Positions 1 through 9,490 of a DNA stretch of 40,275 bases are shown here, piece by piece. The stretch's first letter is position 1. Each line of letters begins with the position of its first letter. The position numbers and the translations under genes are program-made. The stretch comes from Deltaproteobacteria bacterium IMCC39146 (GTDB lineage: Bacteria > Desulfobacterota > Desulfuromonadia > Desulfuromonadales > BM103), in the NCBI GenBank assembly GCA_030005635.1, contig JARUHP010000030.1, positions 1-40,275 on the forward strand. The letters are read 5' to 3'. Below the pieces are notes generated by a model. That model saw only the letters and a list, made by a program, of their open reading frames with translations, searched no databases and was not told the DNA's origin.

Positions 1-12
1 AGACTTTTCCAT
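1..12 (-). CDS. Start of an unknown leftward gene (first four codons only)
   Basis: On the minus strand an ATG at 12-10 is preceded by AAGGAGG with six bases between, an excellent ribosome binding site. Only four codons (M-E-K-S) lie in the window before its left edge, so nothing can be said about the product. The gene would be transcribed leftwards, separated from the c-di-GMP operon by the terminator at 265-300. The start call rests on the Shine-Dalgarno match and position alone. Confidence 0.45.
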
Positions 13-264
13 GACCTGCCTCCTTGGTTTTGGCTCTGTATTGGGGTTTTTATCGAAAACACCAACATAACCCACGTTGCAAGGGGCAGGTCTCTTTTTG
101 TGCTCAACTGTCAGCCATTATGTCTGTGAATAAAGTGCTCTTGATTGTACAGATTTTCATAGATCCTGATCGCGGCTAAGAATAGCTTCCAATTGTGTTA
201 ACAACAAAAGTTACAGGCTGTTGATACCTTGTAGCTTGCTGCGAGGTAATTCATTTATAACAAT
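13..264. other. Intergenic region upstream of the leftward gene, no gene seen
   Basis: No plausible coding region is seen here on either strand. The stretch would hold the promoter and leader of the gene starting at 12 on the minus strand. It contains one partial copy of dispersed repeat family B (147-182). I looked for the conserved core of a c-di-GMP riboswitch, because of the neighbouring c-di-GMP genes, and did not see one. Confidence 0.5.
147..182 (-). repeat. Dispersed repeat family B, copy 1 (partial)
   Basis: Read on the minus strand it contains GCCGCGATCAGGATCTATG followed by AAAATCTGTAC. This matches, with one change, the inner part of the two longer copies near 38327-38362 and 40018-40050. 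Only the inner block is present; the outer arms seen at 38257-38473 are missing. It lies between the terminator at 265-300 and the leftward gene at 12. Confidence 0.75.
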
Positions 265-300
265 AAAAAGGCCACCTCATTATAGCGAGGTGGCCTTTTT
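265..300. terminator. Strong intrinsic terminator, bidirectional
   Basis: A perfect 14-bp stem, arms 265-278 and 287-300, encloses an 8-base loop. The stem has a GC-rich core (GGCCACCTC/GAGGTGGCC) and A5 and T5 outer flanks, so it gives a hairpin plus U-tract on either strand. It lies 18 bases past the stop codon of the leftward c-di-GMP operon, whose transcript it should end. Confidence 0.9.
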
Positions 301-318
301 GTTTTCCTGTGTGAATTG

Positions 319-2520
319 TTATTCAGGACCGGGGGCAGAGACTTCCCAGGCGACTGTGCAGTTACTGCCGTCTTTCTTGGCGGCGTAAAGGGCGCGGTCT
401 GCAAGATTCAGAAGCTCGTAAATGTTTTTGCTGTCACCAGGGAATTCCGTGACTCCGAAAGAGACAGTCACCTTGAAGTCCAGATCCGAGTGAATGTGGG
501 CTGAGAAATCCTCTCCAAGGATATGTTTGCGCAGCTTTTCAGCTGCCGCAAAGGCGCCTTCTTTGGCGGTCTTGGGTAGCATGATAATGAACTGATCGGT
601 GCCAAAACGACTGACCATGTCAATGCCTCGGGTGCTCTTATGGAGGGCCTGGCCGACCTGCCGGAGGAGGGCGTCAGACTGGATGTTGCCGAGCGTTGAT
701 TTATGTTGTTTGAATTCATCAATATCACACATGATGACAGAGAAGATCGAGTTGAAGCGACGCGCCTGGGCCACTTCACGGGTGAGGATCTCCTGGAAAT
801 GCCTGCGATTGGAGAGACCGGTTAGCTCGTCTGTATTGCCCAGATCCCGGCTTTTTTCTTGTAGTTGGGCATTATCAACGGTTATCGCCGTCTGGTTGGC
901 TATCGCCTGTACCAGCCTTTGCTCTGATGCTGAGAAGCCCTTCGCCTGTTTTTTGTGTAAGTTGATGGCTCCAACCAGCCGGCCCTTGATCACCAAGGGC
1001 ACGGAAATCATCGAACCGCGGGTGGCAATCAGCCCATGGTAGCTAAGGTTCCGGTCGTCCTCTTCGGTGTCCTTGACATAAATCATCCGCTGACTTTGAG
1101 CTGCTTCGCCTGTAATACCCTGACTAAACGTGAATCGCACTTTTCTTAGAACGCCCTTCTCAAGGCCTGCCGTGCGGACAACTTCAAGGACACTTTCGCC
1201 AGGGTTGTGAATGAGCAATACGATATGGTCACAAGAGAGAGTTTCAATAAGAACCTGCAGAATGCGATCGAACATAACGCTCAGTTCAATTGATGCTATC
1301 ATCGCCTGGTTCAGCTGGTAAAGAGCACTCGATTCGCGTTGCAGAATGTTTAACTCATCGTTGACCTTGTCACGTTCACGTTGTTTCTTTTTTAGGGCTA
1401 GCTGCATCCTCTGTTCTTCCTGAGCAACGGCGGTGGAAATGTCCTGGCTGGCGCGCTCCTGGTAGGAGCTTTCAAGGTCTGCTGCCATCTGGTTGAAGGA
1501 TTTCGCGATCTGGCCTAACTCATCATCACCGACATCGATAATCCGGTAGGACAGATTGCCGCGACTGATTGCCTCGGTCGCGTTGCGCAACTCTATGGTC
1601 GGCCTGGTGATCTCGCTGATTCTTCTAAAGTAAAAAATAGTGCCGAGGATGATGACCGCACCCATTACCAGGATCATTTGCAGGATGGTGTTCGACTGCA
1701 TCTCGGTTGTTGATTTCAAGGAGGCTTCGAGGGAAAGTATGATCCTGTCACTTCTGCCCAGAGGGATCATGGCGAAGAGATGGCGCTCCGGATCTGTGGC
1801 AATATCATGGTCAAGGGAAAGTGATTGACCGCTTCCAATCAGGTTGATCTGAGCGGGGCTCAGTTCGACGTTGGTGAATTCAGGGTTACTTTTAACAATG
1901 GTTTTGCCCTCAGGTGTCATCAGTGCTGCAGAGACATTGAGAGCTGACGTTACACTCCTCAAGAAAGTTTCACCCATGGCCGTCTGCAGCAGGAGAATCC
2001 TGGTCAGCTCGTTACCACTGTAGATTGGAGCCGCAACCATAAGAACAGGGACTCCACCGAATTCATTACTGTAACGAAAGCGTGGTTGTCCGCTACGGCG
2101 CACCTGGTCGAAGAGTGTGACAAGGCTTTCTTGTTGAATGAGTCCCCGGATATTGGCAGGATAAAAGGTGGTTATGATGTTGGACTTTTCAAGGGTGTTG
2201 AAAAGGCGGTCCTGCAAAATGCCAAATTCGGCTTCATTGTGAAATCTTTCGGAAAGAGACTGGAACTGCTGCATGATAATAGCATAGGTCTGTAGGATGA
2301 TCTCCTGTTTCTTGAACTCCTGGTAGAGTACTTCCTTGGTGGCGACCAGACGTTCGTCGGCGCTATTTTGAAATGAACGCTCTGCCAGGTGAATGGATCC
2401 ATAGATTGCCGCAACAGTTAAGGCAACAATAAGGAACAGAAAGGGTAAAAAGACTTTGCTGCGCAGGGAACGAAAGCGCCTTGACTGCTCTGGAGCTGTG
2501 GAAGAAGAGGCTGCTTTCAT
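319..2520 (-). CDS. Membrane sensor with HAMP, GAF and degenerate GGDEF domain
   Basis: The 733-aa protein has a membrane segment at about 23-46, a periplasmic sensor region to about 275, a second membrane segment at 277-298, HAMP at 299-352, a charged coiled coil at 353-400, GAF at 405-552 and a GGDEF-family domain at 560-725. The GGDEF domain opens normally (DELTGLSNRRHF) and keeps a metal-site Asp (IDEFK), but the signature is GTDQF (640-644) instead of GG(D/E)EF, so Gly2 and Glu4 are lost. The inhibitory-site RxxD (R631, D634) sits exactly five residues before it and is intact. Family knowledge predicts weak or no diguanylate cyclase activity and a possible role as a c-di-GMP receptor. 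It lies 12 bases downstream of the HD-GYP gene, so the two probably form one operon ended by the terminator at 265-300. The start codon has only a weak ribosome binding site. The ligand is unknown. Confidence 0.88.
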   Translation of the reverse strand: MKAASSSTAPEQSRRFRSLRSKVFLPFLFLIVALTVAAIYGSIHLAERSFQNSADERLVATKEVLYQEFKKQEIILQTYAIIMQQFQSLSERFHNEAEFGILQDRLFNTLEKSNIITTFYPANIRGLIQQESLVTLFDQVRRSGQPRFRYSNEFGGVPVLMVAAPIYSGNELTRILLLQTAMGETFLRSVTSALNVSAALMTPEGKTIVKSNPEFTNVELSPAQINLIGSGQSLSLDHDIATDPERHLFAMIPLGRSDRIILSLEASLKSTTEMQSNTILQMILVMGAVIILGTIFYFRRISEITRPTIELRNATEAISRGNLSYRIIDVGDDELGQIAKSFNQMAADLESSYQERASQDISTAVAQEEQRMQLALKKKQRERDKVNDELNILQRESSALYQLNQAMIASIELSVMFDRILQVLIETLSCDHIVLLIHNPGESVLEVVRTAGLEKGVLRKVRFTFSQGITGEAAQSQRMIYVKDTEEDDRNLSYHGLIATRGSMISVPLVIKGRLVGAINLHKKQAKGFSASEQRLVQAIANQTAITVDNAQLQEKSRDLGNTDELTGLSNRRHFQEILTREVAQARRFNSIFSVIMCDIDEFKQHKSTLGNIQSDALLRQVGQALHKSTRGIDMVSRFGTDQFIIMLPKTAKEGAFAAAEKLRKHILGEDFSAHIHSDLDFKVTVSFGVTEFPGDSKNIYELLNLADRALYAAKKDGSNCTVAWEVSAPGPE

Positions 2521-2532
2521 AGGACTCTTTGA

Positions 2533-4626
2533 TTATTGAGGAAGTCGCCCCTCGTTGAATAGCTCAATAAAGGATGCAGCGACTTCAGGGTCAAATTGGG
2601 TGCCGGAATGGTCGCGTATTTCCTGTATGGCAATCTCGTGAGAGAGAGCTTTACGGTACGGTCTGTCTGAGGTCATGGCGTCGTAGGTATCACAGACAGC
2701 AAGTATCTTTCCTTCCAGGCGCCAGTTTTCACCAGTCAGGCCATTCGGATAACCGTTGCCATCATAGCGTTCGTGGTGCTGCTCAATAATCTCGCGAACC
2801 GTGCCAAGGAAGTGAATCGGCTCAAGTATACGCACACCGATAGAGGGATGCAATTTGAGAACATCGATGTCCGCAGAGGTCAACTTCTCTTTCTTGTGGA
2901 GAAGGTTGATATCAATGCCGATTTTGCCAATGTCGTGCAAAACCGCCGCTTGCTCGAGTTGTTTCAGTGCGTCATCCTCTATCCCCATCTTCTTCGCAAG
3001 AGAGACACTGTAGCGTGTTACGCGCTCGGAATGACCACGCGTATAAGTGTCGCTGGCTTCGATGGCGGAGACGAGAGCCTGAACAGTATTGAGATAACTG
3101 TTCTCCTGCTCTTCGTAGAGGCGTGCGTTGCGGATGGCAATACTGGCCTGGGCAGCAATGGTTGAGAGAAGTTCGAGGTCGGACTTGTCGAATTCTGTTC
3201 CATCAATCGGGTTGGCGATAGTGATCGTGCCGATGACCTTCTCTTTATCATTGAGTGGCGCGCAGAGAACGGACTCTCGGATAAAGCCGAGCCGGCTCAT
3301 CTTGCTGAACTCGCGGACTTTGTCAACGTCTTCTACTAACTTTGGCTCATTGTTGTTCATGACCCAATAGGAGACACCACCCGGTTTCAGGGGGACCTCC
3401 TGTTGACGATCGAACTCCTCACTGAGGCCTGCTCCGCCACCAACGACCAGGTTGCCGCTCTTCTCGTTCAACATGAGAATGTAGCCGACCTGAGCTTTCA
3501 TGGTCTCCATGCTCTTCTGGCTGAGCAAGTTCAGGAGCTTGTCGAGATCCATGGTGGCGTTAACGGCCAGACCCATTTTGTAAAGCGCCTGTAAACGTTC
3601 TACTGCCTGGGTTAGCCCAATGTTCTTCTCTTCGAGTTCGCTGGCGAGGTCGGCAATCTTGTAGTTTGCTTCCTCGATCTCCTCGATACGTTCCTCGAGG
3701 TTGATGTTGAGATATTCAATCTCCTTGAGGCGATCCTCAAGAGTCATGTTCATCACATGGATTTCTTCGTTGTGAGCCAGTTTCTCCTGGCTTACGGCAA
3801 GCTCTCGCTCGTTTTTGACTGTGTTTTCTACAAGCTCTCTCAGCCGCTGCACCATGTAATTGAACTTGGAAGAGAGCAGCGTCATTTCGTCAGAGCTGTT
3901 GACGGAGGTATGTGCCTGATCGAATTCTCCCTGCTCAACAAGATCCATGGCGGTGACCAGCTTACGAATCGGCGCATCAACATAGACCAGAAGAAATGCG
4001 GTAATGGTCAGGACCAGGATGACCAGCATGACGCCGGAGGCGACCATGGTCGCGTTTCGACCGCTGCTCTGCATATTTGATAAGGCATTTAGTGAGAGCT
4101 GAAGATTAAGGACTCCCAGAACTTTGATGTTTTCGTCGTGGCAGCCATAACACTCTGGTGCATTATAGATAGGTACGATGGAGTTGAAATGTTCTTGGCC
4201 GGAGAGTGTATTGGAATAGGAGAAGTTGCCGGTTCGGTAAGCCATTAGTTCAGAGGTAGAAACCAATTCGCCGATCTCTTCCGGTTGAGCGGCCATCAGA
4301 ATGCGTCCAGACTCATCAAAGATCCGTACGTTGTTTATGGCGGGCTCGTTGTTGATTTTACCGAGGATGTGGCCAACCCGGTCGTTCTTGCCGTTGGCCA
4401 TGTCCGTAATAATACTGTTGCGGATTGTTTCTGTCAGCATTCGGCCATGTTCTGACGCCAGTTTGCTGAGCATGGCTTTCTGTGTTTGCAGGTTGTACCA
4501 GGTCGTCAGGCCAATGGCGACCATCAGGATGATGCAACACAAACCAAGAAATTTTATTTTAAGTGAGTTCATAAGAGAATGATTTGTCGCCTGTTTTCGT
4601 ACTGTATTTAAATTAAAATACGTCAT
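2533..4626 (-). CDS. Haem-binding membrane sensor with HAMP, GAF and HD-GYP phosphodiesterase
   Basis: The 697-aa protein has membrane segments at about 24-43 and 194-216 around a periplasmic domain that carries a c-type haem motif, CYGCH (159-163). HAMP covers about 217-270, a long coiled coil 270-345, GAF 355-505 and HD-GYP 515-690. HD-GYP signatures are complete: GHSERV (531-536), HDIGK (564-568) and HHERYDGNGYP (617-627), so hydrolysis of c-di-GMP is expected. Sensors with periplasmic haem c are known from Geobacter, where they are thought to read redox state or small gases; that role here is inference. It is the first gene of a leftward operon with the degenerate GGDEF gene 12 bases downstream. 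The ATG at 4626 gives a 20-residue cytoplasmic extension; an internal ATG at 4572 is an alternative, and neither has a clear ribosome binding site. Confidence 0.9.
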   Translation of the reverse strand: MTYFNLNTVRKQATNHSLMNSLKIKFLGLCCIILMVAIGLTTWYNLQTQKAMLSKLASEHGRMLTETIRNSIITDMANGKNDRVGHILGKINNEPAINNVRIFDESGRILMAAQPEEIGELVSTSELMAYRTGNFSYSNTLSGQEHFNSIVPIYNAPECYGCHDENIKVLGVLNLQLSLNALSNMQSSGRNATMVASGVMLVILVLTITAFLLVYVDAPIRKLVTAMDLVEQGEFDQAHTSVNSSDEMTLLSSKFNYMVQRLRELVENTVKNERELAVSQEKLAHNEEIHVMNMTLEDRLKEIEYLNINLEERIEEIEEANYKIADLASELEEKNIGLTQAVERLQALYKMGLAVNATMDLDKLLNLLSQKSMETMKAQVGYILMLNEKSGNLVVGGGAGLSEEFDRQQEVPLKPGGVSYWVMNNNEPKLVEDVDKVREFSKMSRLGFIRESVLCAPLNDKEKVIGTITIANPIDGTEFDKSDLELLSTIAAQASIAIRNARLYEEQENSYLNTVQALVSAIEASDTYTRGHSERVTRYSVSLAKKMGIEDDALKQLEQAAVLHDIGKIGIDINLLHKKEKLTSADIDVLKLHPSIGVRILEPIHFLGTVREIIEQHHERYDGNGYPNGLTGENWRLEGKILAVCDTYDAMTSDRPYRKALSHEIAIQEIRDHSGTQFDPEVAASFIELFNEGRLPQ

Positions 4627-4703
4627 AACGCTAATGGGACGTTATTTGACGCTACCGTACATAGTGAGTCATTTGTCAAAATTACAGTCAAAAACGACTT
4701 AAC

Positions 4704-4732
4704 TTGACTCTCTTCTCACATCTCTATACGAT
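4704..4732 (+). promoter_or_regulatory. Candidate sigma-70 promoter for the DUF2065-queA-tgt run
   Basis: TTGACT (4704-4709) is followed after 17 bases by TACGAT (4727-4732), a fair sigma-70 match, in the 234-bp gap between divergent genes. About 50 bases downstream lies a perfect 12-bp palindrome, GGCTCGCGAGCC (4780-4791), which would be inside the leader and could be an operator. Both are pattern matches only. Confidence 0.35.
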
Positions 4733-4860
4733 TCTTGGGTTTGCCACTTCTGAAAATCATCATTTCTGCTCTGTTATTGGGCTCGCGAGCCTTAAATGAT
4801 ATTTTCTTTTTTTGCAATAAGCAGACCAGAATTCTCAAGTAAGGATGTTATCTTTCTCTC

Positions 4861-5052
4861 ATGTTGCCTGACGCTCTTATCGTTGTTCTCGGTGTTGTTC
4901 TGATCGTGGAAGGTATGCCGTGGTTTCTTTCGCCGCGGGGAACCAAGCGTATGCTGAGTGAACTCTCGCAGCTGAATGATAACGCTCTGCGTGTTGTCGG
5001 TCTGGTTTTTATGCTGGCTGGTTTGTTGATCGTTTACTTTGCCAATAATTAG
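4861..5052 (+). CDS. DUF2065 (YjeT-like) small membrane protein
   Basis: The 63-aa protein has two hydrophobic segments, about 5-25 and 43-60, joined by a short basic linker with the motif SPRGTKRML. Size, layout and sequence (V-x-G-x-V-L-I-V-E-G-M-P-W-F-L-S-P) fit the DUF2065 family, whose function is not known. It is likely an inner-membrane hairpin. AAGGA lies about 15 bases before the ATG, a loosely spaced ribosome binding site. It is 44 bases upstream of queA and probably shares its transcript. Confidence 0.85.
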   Translation: MLPDALIVVLGVVLIVEGMPWFLSPRGTKRMLSELSQLNDNALRVVGLVFMLAGLLIVYFANN

Positions 5053-5096
5053 TTAACTTTTATGCGTAAACATATCTATACAAGTGTGATCTTTCT

Positions 5097-6128
5097 ATGC
5101 ATCTGAGCGAGTACGATTTCGAGCTGCCGCAGCAATTAATTGCTCAGCACCCCCTTGGCGATCGTTCTGCTTCGCGACTTTTGTCCCTGGACAGGTCTTC
5201 TAAGCAAATTGCCCACCGTTGTTTCAGCGATCTTCCTGATCTCTTACGCGATGGTGATCTCCTGGTTCGTAACGAAACCCGGGTTATCCCGGCTCGCTTG
5301 CTGGGTAAGAAGGAAAGCGGAGGCAAGGTCGAGCTCTTGCTGGTGAAGCAGTGTGATCCTGTGCAGAACATCTGGCGCTGCATGACGCGCAGTTCAAAGC
5401 CGGTCCGGGTTGGCGCCAGGCTTGATTTCTCTGCGGGCGTCTATGGTGAAGTCGTTGAGGCCGTTGAAGACGGTCACCGCCTGGTCCGTTTTGCTGCTTC
5501 CGACAATTTTCTTGAAACGCTTGAGCGTGTCGGTCATATGCCGTTGCCTCCCTATATCCGCCGGGAGGATCATGACCAGGACAAAGACCGTTATCAGACC
5601 GTCTTTGCAAACAAACCGGGAGCCATCGCCGCGCCGACGGCAGGCCTGCATTTTACAGAAGAGACTTTCGGCGCTCTTGCCAAGCGTAATATAGATGCCT
5701 GTAGCATCACGCTTCATGTCGGCCCGGGAACTTTTCTGCCGGTTCGCGCAGAGAAACTCGATGACCATCGTATGCATTCGGAAGCCTACGAAGTGACAGA
5801 AGAGGCAGCGCAGCAAATTAACCAGGCTCGCGCAGAAGGACGACGGATTATTGCCTTGGGTACCACTGTGACGAGAACACTGGAGCACGCGGTTGATGAT
5901 AACGGTTTATTGCACGCAGGGCAGGGTGAAACGGCTCTCTTTATAAGGCCAGGTTTTCAGTTCCGTCTGATTGATGCACTGATAACCAACTTCCATCTAC
6001 CTAAGTCGACGCTACTCGTCCTGGTGTCTGCTTTTGCCGGCAAGGATTTTATTCTCCGCGCTTATCGGGAAGCTGTTGAACAAGAGTACCGCTTCTTCAG
6101 CTATGGCGACTGCATGTTGATTGAATAG
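5097..6128 (+). CDS. queA: S-adenosylmethionine:tRNA ribosyltransferase-isomerase
   Basis: QueA transfers and rearranges the ribosyl part of S-adenosylmethionine onto 7-aminomethyl-7-deazaguanine in tRNA, giving epoxyqueuosine at the wobble base of GUN anticodons. The 343-aa length is normal. Recognisable family blocks are the N-terminus SEYDFELPQQLIAQHP, the stretch NETRVIPARLLGKK, TAGLHFTEE near the middle, HVGPGTFLPVR, and ITNFHLPKSTLLVLVSAFAG near the end. It is a cytoplasmic enzyme. The next gene is tgt, which performs the preceding base exchange, so two steps of queuosine synthesis sit together. The ribosome binding site before the ATG is weak; no better start is in frame. Confidence 0.97.
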   Translation: MHLSEYDFELPQQLIAQHPLGDRSASRLLSLDRSSKQIAHRCFSDLPDLLRDGDLLVRNETRVIPARLLGKKESGGKVELLLVKQCDPVQNIWRCMTRSSKPVRVGARLDFSAGVYGEVVEAVEDGHRLVRFAASDNFLETLERVGHMPLPPYIRREDHDQDKDRYQTVFANKPGAIAAPTAGLHFTEETFGALAKRNIDACSITLHVGPGTFLPVRAEKLDDHRMHSEAYEVTEEAAQQINQARAEGRRIIALGTTVTRTLEHAVDDNGLLHAGQGETALFIRPGFQFRLIDALITNFHLPKSTLLVLVSAFAGKDFILRAYREAVEQEYRFFSYGDCMLIE

Positions 6129-6134
6129 CTAAAA

Positions 6135-6160
6135 GCGCGGGACGCGGCACGAGGTACGAG
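6135..6160 (+). repeat. Dispersed repeat family C, short copy
   Basis: The stretch GACGCGGCACGAGGTACGAG lies just after the queA stop. It resembles the tandem GAGGTACGGGGAAC units at 31681-31724 and the inverted copy at 31921-31948. It is short and G-rich, and the match could partly be low complexity. Confidence 0.5.
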
Positions 6161-6180
6161 AAAAACCCAGAACTTTTTAG

Positions 6181-7370
<1,190 letters not shown>

Positions 7371-7423
7371 CAGTATAATTGCTTGACTAAATATTTAACT
7401 ACCTAATATCAGGAGGAAAAAAC

Positions 7424-7750
7424 ATGTTTGCAACAAACGCATATGCAATGGCTGGTGGCGCTGAACAACAAGGTGGAGGGTCCGGTATGGAAGGGATTGT
7501 GATGCTGGTTATCATGTTCGCAATCTTTTATCTGTTGCTGATCCGTCCGCAACAGAAGCGCGCCAAGCAGCACAAAGAGTTAGTACAAAGTTTGAAAGCC
7601 GGCGATCAGATTGTTTCTTCTGGTGGTATTCACGGTAAAGTCGTGTCTGTTCAGGAAGATATTGTGACCCTCGAAGTTGCCAGCAATGTTCGTATTAAAA
7701 TCAATCGCAGTTCTGTCGTTGGCACCAAGACTGATAGCCTGGAAGAATAG
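7424..7750 (+). CDS. yajC: Preprotein translocase accessory subunit YajC
   Basis: The small membrane protein associates with SecD and SecF at the Sec translocon. The 108-aa sequence has a short glycine-rich N-terminus, one membrane segment at about 23-41 (IVMLVIMFAIFYLLLIRP), the signature RPQQKRAKQHKEL, and a C-terminal KAGDQIVSSGGIHGKV beta region. AGGAGG lies seven bases before the ATG, a strong ribosome binding site. It directly precedes secD and secF, the usual arrangement. Confidence 0.96.
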   Translation: MFATNAYAMAGGAEQQGGGSGMEGIVMLVIMFAIFYLLLIRPQQKRAKQHKELVQSLKAGDQIVSSGGIHGKVVSVQEDIVTLEVASNVRIKINRSSVVGTKTDSLEE

Positions 7751-7882
7751 CGGTCAACTCATTAAAGCGTATGTCTGAGGGGTCGAATTCCGATATTTTC
7801 GGATCAGATCTTTCGCCAGCCACTCTAATTTAGACGTATGACGGTCTGCTTTTGCGGCCCGGTTGAAAGGAGATGCAACAGA

Positions 7883-9481
7883 ATGTCCAATAGCCTCAAG
7901 ATTCGGACCGGTCTGGTCCTGGGCTGCCTCATCCTGGCCCTTGTCTCGCTCGGACCGACGCTCTTCGGTAGTGATCTGCCGGACTGGTGGAACAAGACCT
8001 TTGACCCGATTCACCTCGGTCTTGACCTGCAAGGTGGCATGCACCTGGTCCTCGGTGTTGATGTCGATAAAGCGGTTGAAAGTCGTCTCGATACGATTGT
8101 CGATCAGTCGGAAGACCTGTTGCGTGAAAAGGACGTGATCTTCAAGAGGATCGATCGATCTTCCGGTGAGCGCATCATTGTCACTGTTTATGATGAAGAA
8201 GCTGGAGAGCAGGCCGATGCGATCATGGCCGAAAATTTCCCGAACCTCGAAGCGATGACGCTGACGGCCGAAGGTGCTTATATCCAGAAGAATTATCGTC
8301 TCAGCGATAGTGAAATTGAGGCAGTTCGTGAGTATGCCGTACGCCAGGCCCTTGAAACACTGCGTAATCGTGTTGACCAGTTTGGTGTGAGTGAGCCAAC
8401 CCTGCAACGCCAGGAAGGCAATCGCATCCTGATCCAGTTGCCTGGCGTCAAGGATCCTCAACGCGCTATCGACCTGCTCGGTAAAACGGCGCGTCTTGAA
8501 TTCAAGATGGTTATGGAAGATGCCAACCCGCAGGACGCTATTGCGGGTAACCTGCCTGCCGGAGGCCAACTCCTTTATGAGCGTCGGGTTGATCCCCGCT
8601 CCGGAGCTGTTACAGAAAGCCCTCTCGTGGTTGAGGATAAAACGATCCTGACGGGAGACTTGCTCTCCAACGCCCAGGTTCGCATTGATACCCGTTTCAA
8701 CGATCCTTATGTTGCTATCGACTTTAACTCGGTTGGCGCCAAACGATTTGACCAGATTACCGGATCCAATGTCGGTAAACGCATGGCGATCGTCCTCGAT
8801 GACACGGTTTATTCCGCGCCTGTTATTCGCGAACGCATTTCCGGTGGCAGTGCTCAGGTAAGCGGCAGCTTCACCGAGCAGGAAGCCACGGACCTGGCGA
8901 TCGTCCTGCGCGCCGGTTCTTTGCCGGCACCGGTCGAGATCCTCGAGAACAGAACTGTAGGGCCATCTCTGGGTCAGGATTCAATCGACCAGGGGGTGCG
9001 CTCGGTTATTATCGGCTTCGTCCTCGTTGTTTTCGCTATGTTGATCTACTACAAATTCTCCGGTCTCGTTGCCAATACTGTCCTGATGTTGAATCTTGTG
9101 TTCATCATGGCCATGTTGTCGATCTTTGGTGCAACCCTGACGCTGCCCGGTATCGCCGGTATCGTTTTGACAGTCGGTATGGCAGTTGATGCCAACGTTC
9201 TTATTTTCGAACGGATCCGTGAAGAGTTGCGTCTGGGTAGAACACCCCGTGCCGCTCTGGAAGCCGGTTTCGAAAAAGCGAAACTGACGATTATCGATGC
9301 CAATGTGACAACTCTGATTGCTGCGCTGGTCCTGTTTCAGTTCGGCACCGGTCCGGTTAAAGGTTTTGCCGTCACTTTGTCGGTCGGCATCATTTCGTCA
9401 CTCTTTACCGCAGTTGTGGTTTCGCGACTGATTTTCGATCTTTACCTGTCGCGCAGTAAAGTTGATCGCCTGAGTATCTAG
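7883..9481 (+). CDS. secD: Protein translocase subunit SecD
   Basis: SecD works with SecF, using proton flow to help pull exported proteins through SecYEG into the periplasm. The start at 7883 is set by AAAGGAG ten bases upstream; an in-frame ATG at 7838 would add 15 atypical residues. The 532-aa product has an N-terminal membrane segment (about 9-28), the family block LGLDLQGGMHLVLGVD at 45-60, a large periplasmic domain, and five membrane segments in the last 165 or so residues. The motif GMAVDANVLIFERIREE in that part is characteristic of SecD. It sits between yajC (132 bases upstream) and secF (9 bases downstream). Confidence 0.97.
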   Translation: MSNSLKIRTGLVLGCLILALVSLGPTLFGSDLPDWWNKTFDPIHLGLDLQGGMHLVLGVDVDKAVESRLDTIVDQSEDLLREKDVIFKRIDRSSGERIIVTVYDEEAGEQADAIMAENFPNLEAMTLTAEGAYIQKNYRLSDSEIEAVREYAVRQALETLRNRVDQFGVSEPTLQRQEGNRILIQLPGVKDPQRAIDLLGKTARLEFKMVMEDANPQDAIAGNLPAGGQLLYERRVDPRSGAVTESPLVVEDKTILTGDLLSNAQVRIDTRFNDPYVAIDFNSVGAKRFDQITGSNVGKRMAIVLDDTVYSAPVIRERISGGSAQVSGSFTEQEATDLAIVLRAGSLPAPVEILENRTVGPSLGQDSIDQGVRSVIIGFVLVVFAMLIYYKFSGLVANTVLMLNLVFIMAMLSIFGATLTLPGIAGIVLTVGMAVDANVLIFERIREELRLGRTPRAALEAGFEKAKLTIIDANVTTLIAALVLFQFGTGPVKGFAVTLSVGIISSLFTAVVVSRLIFDLYLSRSKVDRLSI

Positions 9482-9490
9482 GAGCTCTCA

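Noticed and set aside
13-264. c-di-GMP riboswitch upstream of the leftward gene
   Set aside because: The conserved core of the known riboswitch classes was not found by eye. A covariance-model search would settle it.
7754-8569. 271-aa open frame on the minus strand
   Set aside because: It lies fully opposite secD, which has strong family matches and a good ribosome binding site. No recognised motif is in the opposite frame.
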